Of a stretch of 64,000 nucleotides of DNA, positions 1 to 11,030 are shown piece by piece; within the stretch, counting starts at the first letter, position 1; each line of letters begins with the position of its first letter. A program made the translations under genes and the position numbers. Under the pieces are notes generated by a model. The model did no database searches. It had not been told where the DNA came from and saw nothing but the letters and a program-made list of their open reading frames with translations. This DNA is from Neodiprion pinetum (taxonomy: Eukaryota > Arthropoda > Insecta > Hymenoptera > Diprionidae). The stretch spans positions 17,320,970 through 17,384,969 of the forward strand of contig NC_060237.1 in NCBI RefSeq assembly GCF_021155775.2, read 5' to 3'.

Positions 1-2452
1 CTTATATATTGTTGCAAACGTTGCAAAAGGCTCGATTATTTTTAGTAGGTAGATCCACGAGAAGGTGTCTCACGGCATATCGTAGAAAAACTACTTGATT
101 TGTAATTGCTTTTCCGTGGTTTTTTTGCTTCCCTGCAACAGACACGCACGCGTTAAAAGAACTCCACTTTTTCTAGAAGTATAGAGAGTCGTATATCCTC
201 TTGACTGTTATCCATAAAGATTCAAAAGAACGATTCGAAATTCCGATGGTATCTCAGACCGTCGATATATTCTCTGAAATATCAACACCATATCGATATT
301 ATTACTGCGGTATCGGTAGGCTGAAACCGGGCAGGTTTAATGCGCGCGTTTGCCGGTGCCAATTACGATTTAATTGCCTGCTCATAAGATTTATTGCGCT
401 ACTGCCCCGTGACTGTTGTCCATGGTGCTGGAAGCAGGCGGGTACGTACAGGAAGACGCGCAGGTGTGGGTACCGACAAAAACTCAGGTGAGTAAACGCG
501 CTAAGGCTTTAACGGCTCGCAGCTTACGTCCGTCGATCCGATGGGATCAGACACTGATTGGCTCACGCGTTCCGCGAACTCCGTAAAACGTCTACGATTT
601 ATTCGCCGCGTCGTGCCTTCATGCTCTCAACTGGACTTGACTCGACCCAACCTCAAACCTCGGCAATTGCTTAATGGGATTCGGAAATTCCACCCACGGC
701 ACGACGTTCGCTAAATTCGATCTTTGTTTCGTTTCACGGTTTCTCTGCATCCGCATACATACGAGCAAGACTTCTCATAATCGTGTGCGAGTGAAGCATG
801 AAAGTTCGTCGAAGATATTACTTATACAATTTAAATATGTAGATCTTTCTAGATGTAGTTCCATGTATACCAATAACCCTGGATGTCAATTGAAAAGAAA
901 AATCTAACGGTATTCGTAAGGTTCAGCCTTTAATGTGATATCGCAACATTTCCAAGATTTTCCTCAATTTTAAAATGATTAGATCAGCAGAAATATATGA
1001 TCGACGAAACGCAAAGAGTACAAAATAATTCCGCAACCCGACAATGTTCACATCAATCTGCATACGTAAATAAGGCAAACTACATCATTTGCCGTAGAGA
1101 ATTACTTTCCGATTCAACAACGAAGTTGTTCTTATCGTGTACCCTGTGTGTATCCACGGAAGTTGAAAAATCACATGCGGAGGATAGAGTCGTAGCAGAG
1201 CGGAGAGGTTAGCACGTCTCCGCGGCAGTGTCAAGCAGAGTGCAGAGGTCGAGGGGTTCAAAGGGCATCCGACACGTAGACGTACCGACGTTCGCGCTTT
1301 TTTTCAATTAACCAACCGACCCAACCAACGCGCGGACGAACTCGGCGAAACCCGAGCCTGAACCATGTAACGGAGGACGATAATGGAGCTCGGAATGTCC
1401 GCATGTAGACACAGCGGATACCGCGGCACTCGCGTCAGGTGCGTGTCTTCGTGTCGGTGTGTAATACGTGGGTGTTGATAGTGATAAAAATACAGAATGC
1501 CTATGTGCGCCGACTGAAGGAAGGGTCCTGGAAGAGGCAACAATGATTACAGGGTGCAGAAGAGCCTTCCTGCCTGTATATAATACGAAGGGCAGAGATG
1601 AGCCGTCGAGTAGATGAAGAGGAGAGGAGAGGAGAGAAGAGATGGAAGAAGAGGCATGCTATGGACGAGAGGACAGAATGAGAGGGCGGTCAGGGGCGGG
1701 ACGCGGTCTCGAGGTGATCACAGACGAGGACGCTAACCCGTAATACCTGCCTATCTTCTCTCCCCGTCTCCTTTGCCTTCCTCTCACTCCCCGATTTCTG
1801 TCCGTGATCTCTTTCCTCCGACCCTCTCTGGTCTCCTCTGTTCGCTCCGAGGTCCCTATAGAAGTTGCGCCCCGGGTTTTTCTTCCCCCCCTTCCCCGAC
1901 CGTTCCCGTCCCCTATTCCCATTCTTCTTTACTTTTTACTTCATTTTTTTTTTTTTATTTTATATACCGCGGCCTCTATTTGTTCTCGTTCGATTATAGA
2001 GATTGAAGCTGTAGGCCCGGTAATGGATAGATCACGAGACTATCTATAGAGTCCCTTGTACCATTTGTAACCAAGTCGTGACTGGGCCAAATCGATCCAC
2101 GTTTATTTCGGCCTGGTTCGGACGGCGGCGGCAGCGGAGATGATGACGATGAATTCCACCGTACCGATAACCCATTACCTCGTAAAGCTATGCGGCGAGC
2201 TACGAGGCTCGGTCTCATTGTAGGCGGTGTACGGTTAATTTGGTACAGCGTTATACAGATGAATATCTGCTCGGTTAAACTTCTGGTATGATTCTGCCTA
2301 ATTACCGCTTCGAGAAATTAAATCCAGGTGTCGCGTTGCTTCGATTGCAAGTTATATTTCATAAAACGTATACAATATTACACATATACATGTATATACA
2401 GCTGAACATTCGGCGACTGTCACGAAGGTTACCACGGAACCAAAGACTTGAT
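1..2452. other. non-coding or unresolved left-edge sequence
   Basis: No certain gene is present. It holds a strong CAG|GTGAGT donor at 487/488 that could end a 5' exon of the plus-strand gene. A purine-rich tract follows (about 1612-1660, AGGAGAGG repeats), then a roughly 200-base pyrimidine-rich tract (about 1755-1960). A short open stretch at 2080-2280 encodes an Asp-rich run but has no good splice signals. Confidence 0.5.
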
Positions 2453-3969
2453 ATGAAACATCTGAGATTTGACGAAAATAAAAATTCATTCGCGATGAAG
2501 TAAAATTCGTAATGATGCTTTGGAAACAAGCTAACAATTCTCGATCATAATTTGAACAATAATTTCGCCCGCATGGCCACCACGGATCCGAGGACACCAC
2601 CGGCCGAAGCTATTGCCGCGAGATGCACTCCGAGAAACAGTAAACTGTAATTGTGCATAACCGTAAAGATTGTGACGTTTTGCCGGACGTATGAAAAATG
2701 CGAGCGAGCGGAGATAGATAACTGAATTAAAATTTTTGCAGCGGTAAGCCAGTGCTTGCCAAAGTCCCGAGTCATGTCGTACGATGCAGGTTAAAACGTA
2801 TATCAGCTGCCGCTGAGAGAACGGTTACGGTCCCGGCAAACCACGCATCAGACATTGCCGAGCAGCCAAAGATCAAACCTTTGATCGCGCAGCACCGAAA
2901 TGACAGACCAATTGCCAACGTGAAATATGATGAGAAGAACGCCAAGGAAGGTCTGAGCAAGACCGTTAAGATTGGCAACAGATTGAAAAAGATCCTGCGC
3001 AAGATTCCAGCGTGAGTTCTGTGTCGTTTGGATGTACTCTATGTATACATATGTTGCATGCAATTAGAACTTGCTTTTCTGTACGAAATCCTGCTGTGAC
3101 GACTTTGAGCACGAGGACGAACTTTCAGCATTTTATACACGGTACGCCGGTGAGCAAAGTACGCGATTCGTTACAGTCGGCTTTCAGGATTTCTGAAATC
3201 TACTTCAGTCCGTTGACGATGTCTCGTCGATGATACGTAGACGAAAATAAACGAATTATCAGTTTGCAGTATGATGATTGGCTCGTTGTAGGTAACCCCG
3301 TGAGTCGAAACCTGGTGTAAGAGTTTCAGAACTTTGTCAAAAAAGCATTTATCGGATGAATAAAAAATATTTTTACAAAAAATTTGTTGAAAAAGATATT
3401 AGAATATTTGTCAGAAAAGTGTAATTTTTTTTTGTTTGTTTCGATCACACTTCTCTTTTCAAATCATTGACAATCGGTTTCTTTTTTCTTAGGACACAAA
3501 AAGACAGTAAATATTTAACCAGGCGGATTCCTCTCCTTCGCTTTAAGAAAATTCGTATCGTATCGAATTTTATATATTACAGGGGAATCGGTATGGGTGA
3601 TCCGTCTGTGGCTACCGCTGAAAAGGCTGGTAAAACCCCGGAGAAAAGAGGAGCAATATTTTCGTACGAAGCGAGGGATTTGTACTATGAGAAAAGGGCT
3701 GCGTTAGCTGTAACAAAAGACGCCAAGGTTCGTTTGCGGCAAAGCCTCGGGAAATTCACCATCTTATTGTCTACTACTACTTTGCTTCACGTACCTACAA
3801 TAGAACTACATCTGCAGAATAGTGTATTTAGAATTTTAAGGCTTTTCATTTCTGATTTGTTATTTATTTTACTGCCGTCTAGGAGGAAAAATGGTATTCG
3901 GCAGCGGCAACAGCAGCTAAAAATCAGATCTCCGCAGCATCAAGCGGCTTTACACCGATTTGGGAGTAA
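2453..3969 (+). CDS. uncharacterised small basic protein, four-exon gene model
   Basis: Four plus-strand exons join in frame: 2453-2499, 2742-3011, 3583-3727 and 3883-3969 (stop TAA at 3967). Donors are GTAAAA, GTGAGT and GTTCGT; acceptors are TTTTTGCAG, TATTACAG and GCCGTCTAG. Phases match at every junction (2, 2, 0). The model gives about 182 residues: MKHLRFDENKNSFAM at the start, a Lys/Arg-rich middle (KTVKIGNRLKKILRKIPA), then TPEKRGAIFSYEARDLYYEK and an Ala-rich tail ending SGFTPIWE. No signal peptide, membrane segment or known domain is visible, and I do not recognise the family. The first exon is the weakest part, and a 5' exon ending at 487 is an alternative. It lies opposite in strand to gro and is probably nested in a gro intron. 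Confidence 0.55.
2742..3011 (+). CDS. exon 2 of the uncharacterised gene
   Basis: This is the best-supported coding exon of the model: 270 bases, open throughout, with acceptor AATTTTTGCAG and a strong GTGAGT donor. It encodes GKPVLAKVPSHVVRCRLKR at the start and NAKEGLSKTVKIGNRLKKIL near the end. No ATG is in frame inside it, so an upstream coding exon is required. The antisense strand is also partly open and hydrophobic, which I regard as a shadow. Confidence 0.55.
3583..3727 (+). CDS. exon 3 of the uncharacterised gene
   Basis: The 145-base exon follows a TATATTACAG acceptor and ends before GTTCGT. It encodes GIGMGDPSVATAEKAGKTPE, then KRGAIFSYEARDLYYEKRA and ALAVTKDAK. Its codon use looks protein-like, with few rare codons and a charged, non-repetitive composition, unlike the AT-rich flanks. 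The donor is weaker than consensus. Confidence 0.55.
3883..3969 (+). CDS. terminal exon of the uncharacterised gene
   Basis: After a GCCGTCTAG acceptor the frame encodes EEKWYSAAATAAKNQISAAS, then SGFTPIWE and a TAA stop. The Ala/Ser-rich helix ending in a Trp-Glu terminus looks like a genuine C-terminus. An AATAAA lies about 320 bases downstream (near 4291); no closer canonical polyadenylation signal was seen. Confidence 0.5.
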   Translation, partial: EEKWYSAAATAAKNQISAASSGFTPIWE

Positions 3970-6900
3970 TTTTCTGCTCAATCACAATTCCGAATATTAC
4001 GTTATATTCTACTTCGTGGATTAATCGAATGGAAAAAAGTGTTAAACGTCGATCTGTATAAATGAATCATATATAGATATAATTTTCCGTAAAATTGCAA
4101 GTATACGGTACTTGATCTAACAAATTACGAAAGGGTGGAGCTATTCGTCGTGTTTATAGGAAGCTTTGTAACCCTCTACGAGAAATAATTTTTTTATTTA
4201 GCAGTCGAAGTCACGGGCACGTGAAGCTCACCGCAGTTTTCTCGATACGAGCGTATACGGACGAAGCTTTAAAAAAAAAAAAAAAAAAATGAATAAATTG
4301 ACGAATAAAAAAAATCCCCCCCAAAAAAATTACGTCCGTCTCTCTCCGTTTCTCTCGCTATTCTAACACTTGCCAGTCGCAACTATTGTTTACACAAGCA
4401 ATCAATAATTGTGGTATATACTCACGTGTCTCTCCTCGGCGGAACTCATTCCTGTAACAGAAATGAAAAAGAAACATTAATATAAAACGAGGCGCTAAAT
4501 GACAGAGTACAACGCGCATCGATGTAGAATAATTATATTGCGTGGGTAACTTTCGTGCGTATATTCGACGAGTATTTAAATTGACCAATGCCTAGTTATT
4601 CGGGCGTGTTTTGCGTTGTGTTCGCCGGCAGGGTGAGAGGGGCGACATTTTAGAGAGAACACTAGGCTTGCGAGCGTGTCTAATACGTATACAAGCTACA
4701 CCTACCGGGTACGGACGCACGGCTCGTACAAAATGTCAATAACATTGAGCATACATCGGCCATGCCTCGTTCCCCGGCGATTGCATTCATGCATATTTAT
4801 ATTTCATAACAGGGCATATTTCTCGTGGATGGGGTCGCGAACGGCGCTGGGGAGGGTGGATGGAACGGGGGCGGAACTGTGAAGGGTGGAATATAAAACG
4901 TAATATACACTTTGAAACGGGATATTGTTTGGATATTTTGCAAACAAACTAGTGTGTATATTCATTTAATGCATTTCTCGACCCCACGGCCGGGGATCGG
5001 AACAGCCGGATGGACGATCACCGGTGAGCCGGACTGAAGGCTGTCGCAGATCGTTACATATAACCTATATACCTACGTTATATATCTATATCCAGTATTC
5101 AGCCGGCCCTCGCATTGCCTGGATTCTATTTTACCCCGGGCGATTCATTTGCGCACCTCACACCCTCGTCGCCAATTTTTAACCGACGATTCGTACGACG
5201 TGTAATAATTCCGTCGGCCGATGATGCATGTTGTTGAAATTGTAAATATACGATTTTAATATTAGCTTCAAACAAATCCCGCCTCGACGAAAAAGAATTT
5301 TTATTATAATTTTTATTTATATATCTTCATCCGCCCCACTGCCACTTCACCCTTTGATGTGATTCTCATACACGCAATCTAATGCAAATCTAAAGACGAG
5401 TAATCAGTTTATTTAAGTTTTTTTTTCTTAGCTCCTGTTTATGTTCAACAAGAACAAGTGAAAAATACGTTGCAAATTGACACAGCGTAGCATAAAGTTA
5501 ATGTCGAAGTATCTCGTGAACATTGCCGGTAGAAACAAGAAAAAAAACATAAACACTAACCAGGATCGGCCTAGTGAGGCTTTTTGATTCGCACTCTCTG
5601 AATCAGAGGGAAATAACAATCGAACGATAAGTCGAACGATGAAATTTGGTTTCAACGCGATCGTCGAGTATCGCACAGGCGCCACGTGTTCGTCCACGGA
5701 TCTTCTCAATGTCGTGTGAAATACCAGATACGCGGGGTAGATTTCTCTGCACCGATGGAAGAACACGTGGACGTACAGCAGCTTCTGGGATCCAGAGCTA
5801 GCTGCTGGCGCAAGGCTCTAAAGCTTCACAGATTGGTGACATTCCTCGGATTCGCAGAGAAGCCCGTCCTCGAATTGCGCGAGGTATTCCGTGCCCTTCG
5901 TACGGTATGATCAGAGGTTTGTACGTGTTACGTCCCGCGTTCCCGAGCCCAAGAAGAAGTGCCTGTCTACCCGCCACTTGGCGCGACGCTTCTCTGGAAG
6001 CATCTCGCTCTTCCGGGACGTCCAAGGAATGCGAAGCGTCGTCTCGGCGGCAGGCATCCCCTTTATTCATCCAGGATAACGAGCCTTCGCAGCTCCGAAG
6101 TAACGTGGCTTAGGGGTGTTTAATGCGAAGTGGTTTAAGCGGGCAATCCGTCTTGAGAGTTTGAAATTGAAACTATTGATATGGATCGGCAGTCATTGCG
6201 TGCGTGGGTATCTTTAAATACAGCAAAAGTCAACACCTATGCGATTATTGTAATTATTACCGGAGGAACATTTTTAAACTGGGGCACATTTACGTAAGGC
6301 ATTTTTTGGCGATCCACTGGTATAAGAACCAAGGTATACCAGAACGATATTGTGCGTCACGTAAACTATACTTTGGTTCATTTTGGTACCTGTACTCAAC
6401 GGCTCGCCAAAAAATGCCTTTTGTAGAAGCTTCGAAGAACCGATCAGATCGAAGCGCCATCTGGCGAACCTGTAATAAGTTGGCCATGCGAGTAGAGCAA
6501 CATTCCATCTCGTGGTCATTCTGAGTATCCAAATTCTAGATATTCGTCATATTTACATTATTTTTACAACTTACAAAGGGACGTCGCGTTGGTCCAGTAT
6601 AAAGGAATTAAGTATTTTCCCACACAGTATGGAGTCACATTAAATTTTTTTTTCACGAAGTTATAAGGTACTTAAATTTTCATTTATTATACGGTTTACA
6701 ATTAATTAAAGCTATAAAATCGTATATACAGCTTTATTTACATACTAAACTTTCTCTTGGCCTTGTATTACTCGTGGTACGATCAATTTCACTGTGTACC
6801 TACACTTGTATTGAACATACGAGTGACTTAAAAATCAAACTAACGTAAGCGAAATAATTAAATAACAACCGATGACTTTGTACCAAACTCATATATTCAA

Positions 6901-8395
6901 TTGCTGATTAATTTTTTTTTTTTTTTTTTGGTCACGCGATGATAAATGATCAGATCTTTGAACGTTCAAGTAGAATCTTACGCCGTCTTTAAAGCATTAC
7001 GGAATATAATAAACTTGGTCATGCGAATAGTCGAGAACGGTAAATAATTCTCATTGAAGCATGGACGTCGAAAACGAAGCACTAATTAAATTCAGCGGGA
7101 AATCGGCATCTGCCATCGGCAATCTGACCTGAGTACATTGGTTAATTTTAACAATTAATTAGCTACTAAATCGATTTTCAGGGAGACTCTTCAATTTCGT
7201 TCCAACTTCGGTAAATGACAGATTATATTGAAGCCCCGATACACCCGTGAATTCAAAAGAATAATCAGGTTCATGGTCAATTCTAAAAATAGTACTTGCG
7301 TTGTTCTTTTGCTCCATGGAGAAACGACATTTGTCAATAATATCACAATGTTAGAAATGCGAAAATATTCTACAGAAGTCCGCATCATTTTGTGGTTTTC
7401 ATTTTACACTAATCGGTGTGGACTTTTATTGACACCGTGAATTTTCTGACAGTGCATAGGGTCCAACGTGAAAAACTGAATTATACTATTTTTTCACCTC
7501 ATAATTCATTAATCTTAATTTACCGATTCAAGAGAGATAAAGTGTTACACAGTTAGTTAGTTAGGTAGGCGATAATGCCGTAGGCGAAGTTAAGATTTAT
7601 ACCTTGAGAGAGACGCACGCTTGTATTTTCTTTCACAATCAGCCATGCTGAAATGTAAGAAACATGATACAACACTCTGTTTGAAAAACGAGATTATACA
7701 TACAATTTGATGTTTTCCACCAACTGTCTCGTTATTTTTTCCCTATCTAAGCGCTGTTACGAATATCTATCGCGATTAGCGGTAAAGCGTTTTTTGCCTT
7801 GCATTAAATAAACTTGTACGCAAGAAACTTGTATGCAATAACTGTAGATGAATTTTTTTCAAGCTTTCGCTTCCCTCGTTAGGCTTTGCGATCCGTACCA
7901 AATCCCGGATTACGTATACCGATACGTTGTAGGTAAGTGAACAAATGATTGAAAACTCGCCTCAGCTTGTTTTTGTAATTTTTCAACAAGCAACGTTTTC
8001 ATTGCGCATCTTTTTTCTTTTTTTTTTATCTATTTCGTAAAAACGCTGCAATCTCGATAGGCCAAGTTTTCGAAAATCAGACCGTTGGAACTGTGAATAA
8101 AGTTCTACATAAAATCCTACCAATTGACATAATGCGCTCATAAATATACTTAAACAATTAATTAATTAATACAACAAACAAATTCTTTTCAAAACGACAT
8201 AATATCAAGTCATTTTCAAAAATGAAATCAATTTTCACTAGATTGTTCCCACGACTTTCGAACATTGTCGACAAGTGAAAGTGAGGAATTTTGGTTCCAA
8301 TTTCGTTTCTAGCTCCAGCAGAGGTAACTCGATTCGACATTCACAACAGGAGAAACTCTGCCTAGAAATGAGTAAATGGAGAAGAAATAACTTAC
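3970..8395. other. intronic/intergenic sequence with one foldback element
   Basis: This lies between the terminal exon of the small plus-strand gene and gro exon 6. No confident exon was seen on either strand, and no later gro exon. It contains a poly-A tract (about 4270-4290), a foldback element at 6296-6420, and a GC-richer block (about 5640-6115) that stays open in several frames but matches nothing I recognise. Confidence 0.6.
6296..6420. mobile_element. foldback MITE, 17-bp perfect TIR
   Basis: The left end AAGGCATTTTTTGGCGA is the exact reverse complement of the right end, and pairing continues inward (CCAAGGTATA against TATACTTTGG). At 125 bases with no coding capacity it is a non-autonomous foldback element. 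The superfamily is not assigned because no clear target-site duplication is seen. Confidence 0.7.
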
Positions 8396-8678
8396 CACCG
8401 TTGCTCTTCATATCGTCTGGCTGTCCTCGATGATGATCGGACTTCCCAAGGATGGAGAGAGGGTGACCGCCGCTTCCCCCGGGCGCCGCTCCGGCCACCG
8501 GAGGCAGACCCAAACCCTGGAGCAGAGCGGCTGAGGCGGAAGTTGGCACGGGGATTCCGGGACCCGGGCCGAGGCCGGGAAGCCCAGGCAATCCGGGGTG
8601 AGGTCCCATCGCTGCACTGGGAGGCAATTGCTGGGCCTGCATTTGCTGAAGAAGTCTGGGAATGTCGGGCCTCTGTTG
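8396..8678 (-). CDS. gro: groucho exon 6 (start of GP region)
   Basis: This 283-nt exon has acceptor CTTTTCAG and donor GTAAGT and encodes residues 136-229. It starts QQRPDIPRLLQQMQAQQL and runs into a Gly/Pro/Leu-rich stretch (repeated PGLPGL, GPGPGIP), then ASAALLQGLGLPP, SGGHPLSILGKSDHHRG and DDMKSNG. It follows the Q domain directly and matches the low-complexity GP region of insect Groucho, which is poorly conserved in sequence and contacts histone deacetylase in fly work. It leaves in phase 1, so the next exon, outside the window, must begin with two bases. It is markedly GC-richer than the flanking intron. Confidence 0.94.
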
Positions 8679-9218
8679 CTGAAAAGCGTTGTTTTAAATA
8701 AGTCACAGAAGGCGGGCGGATTGCATCATCAGTTAATATCTAAGAAGCTAAAAAATTACTTAAACTGCTTGAAAATTCGCTAATTTTTAGCGAACTTATA
8801 CCTTTGTTATATACTTCATATACCTTTCAGATAGTTTACGTAACGTGGATTTTACAAAGGGTTGAAATTGCGACATATCATTTCTGACAGTCTGGATTAT
8901 CGAAGTGCTACAAGGTTATTACGGACGGTGAATGAGCGTTTTATGGAAAATAGAGAAGACTTGAATGGATCCCTCTCGTAGATTTGAAACAGGGGGCTAA
9001 ATGAATCTTTTCGAAAATAATGAAAAATTGACAATAAACAGGTTACGCAAAGTGTATTGACGGTTGTATAATTAATCCAACTGATCAGATTTGTATTGAC
9101 GTTAATAATTTATGAGGTTGCAGTTGGTAATGTTAACGTAACGAAACTTGGCGAGAAAGACCATCATTTTCCAACTAATTAAGGATATTCTCTGAAAATG
9201 CGCACAGTTACGGTGACG

Positions 9219-9589
9219 TTAAGGGGATGCCCTGGTGGATTTCGAATTTGACGTATAAATCTCCAAGTATCGACAGCAACATATCTCGAACGCAAAAAAG
9301 GACTTAACAGCCCCATTCTATACGCAATTCTGAACAAAAGCACTCCAATACATTTTCATTTGCCGCAGAAATAAAGAAATAGCATCGATTCTACGAAAAA
9401 GCAGTAGTAAATTCGTCGATTTCATGCCATTTCTTTATTTCTGACTCAAATGACAATGTATTGAAGTGTTTTTGTTCAGAATTGCATATAGAACGGGGCT
9501 GTTAGTCCACTTTCGCGTTTAAGATACGTGGACATTGATATTTAAATATATATACGTCAACGTTGAAATCGATTAGGGCACGCCCTTAA
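9219..9589. mobile_element. piggyBac-like foldback MITE (TTAA ends)
   Basis: The element is bounded by TTAA on both sides. Its ends are TTAAGGGGATGCCCT and the complement of TTAAGGGCGTGCCCT. The arms pair for about 160 bases around a loop near 9390-9420. A TTAA target is the hallmark of piggyBac-type transposition; there is no transposase frame, so it is non-autonomous. Confidence 0.75.
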
Positions 9590-10609
9590 AATAACTACAC
9601 TCTCCTAATAATTTGTACACTCGATTAATTACATCTGCACAAAAATCAAGAGCCCCATACTCGCACTTAGAACATTGATTCCATGGTTCAATTAATTTGA
9701 AGTACAATTGACCAAAATACATAGACGCAACCTCGTCTGCGTTCGATTAATCAAGGCGCGAATGTCTAACGCGCGGAATTCGATTTGTAACAGTAGTTTT
9801 ACTTTTACTTTTTTACTTGGATCGATTTTTTGTTCGACTCGTTTTTTTTCTCACTTTTTTGCCTATTGAAAATCACTCTGTGTATATTCGACAGATTACC
9901 GGATACCAAAAGACCCGTAGAAAGTACATTTTTCCTGAACTTTTTTTAGCGTAGAAGACTTCCAATCATTATCGCACGTATTTTTAACACAGACGTGGAA
10001 AATTATACCGGTAATATTCCGTCGGGGCAATTGACTAGAACTCGGCGTGACACAATTTTGTATCTTCTTTTATTACCAATGCCTTTTTGTGTTCCCTTGC
10101 AAGTTTATCGATATACGGATGAGAGCAAAAACTATGAAATTTTACGCTCGATCGAGTATACGGGTGATTTATTCGCGGTGAGTAATCGTCCCGGTTGACT
10201 GCGTGTTGAAACAGAGAGGCTACGGTAAAAAGAGAAGCGAAAAAACCACCGCGTGTATTACGTGCGAATGCGTGACACAGCCGAGGAACGACCTGACATA
10301 CTGCTCGTTGTATCCATCCGCGGAACAACGGAGAGGAGGTGGGGGGGGCTGTTCTTGCCATAATCATTAATTGGACCAAATAATTAATATCGTTAAAACG
10401 AATCAACGCAAATACTAGACAGACGCGAGGGGTTAATAATTCATCAATTGCGGTATACTCGGCCTGATTCCAGGATTTCAAAAGATTTCAAGAGATTTCA
10501 CGAAATTTCACGAAATTTCAAGGATTCCAAACGATTGTAAAGATTTAAATGACTATAAACAATTTCATTCGGGGAGCCGGGCCTCGTTGTCACAAGGCTT
10601 ATACACTGA

Positions 10610-11030
10610 GTAAAATTTCATTTGTTATAGTATCTAGAAAAATTCAGTAAAATAGGTATCGTTAAAAAAAACTGTTTGAATATCGTTGGAATTACAAAAA
10701 ACGAGGTACGCGTTACCATTTTGCGCTATTGTCGATCCTTTTTTGGTAATTGCAACGCAAAATCAGTTTGCGAGGTTTACTCTACTTTTTTAGTTAAATA
10801 AGGCTTTAACGTCAATTTATTGTTGCACAAGCATTAAATTTTCGCAACAGTTGCGAGAAAATGTAGTGACAGTGATCGTAATGAGAAATAATAGTAACGT
10901 ATACTCGACTTTCTGGTAACAGCTACAGAACTAATTTTCATTTTGTACCTAAAACTATATTTTTCCATTTTGGTAAAAAATGAAAATAGTTAAGGACTGA
11001 GTGGTAACCGGAACTAAAATTTTCTCTCAG
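10610..11030. repeat. dispersed repeat, family C copy 1
   Basis: It shares with 38857-39235 an ordered set of blocks: a TCTAGAAAAATTC-like start, AAGGCTTTAACGTCAATTTA, TTGTTGC, GTGATCGTAATGAGAAA, and a tail with TTTCATTTTGTACC. The divergence is high and no coding sequence is present. Confidence 0.5.

Noticed and set aside
2545..3063. Hydrophobic minus-strand frames resembling a decayed odorant receptor
   Set aside because: They are split over several frames with stops and lie antisense to plus-strand exons that chain in phase; the shadow explanation is simpler.
1..8395. Possible downstream groucho exons (CcN, SP, WD40) in the left part
   Set aside because: No minus-strand frame there matches conserved Groucho motifs such as the nuclear-localisation or WD40 repeats; they must lie outside the window.
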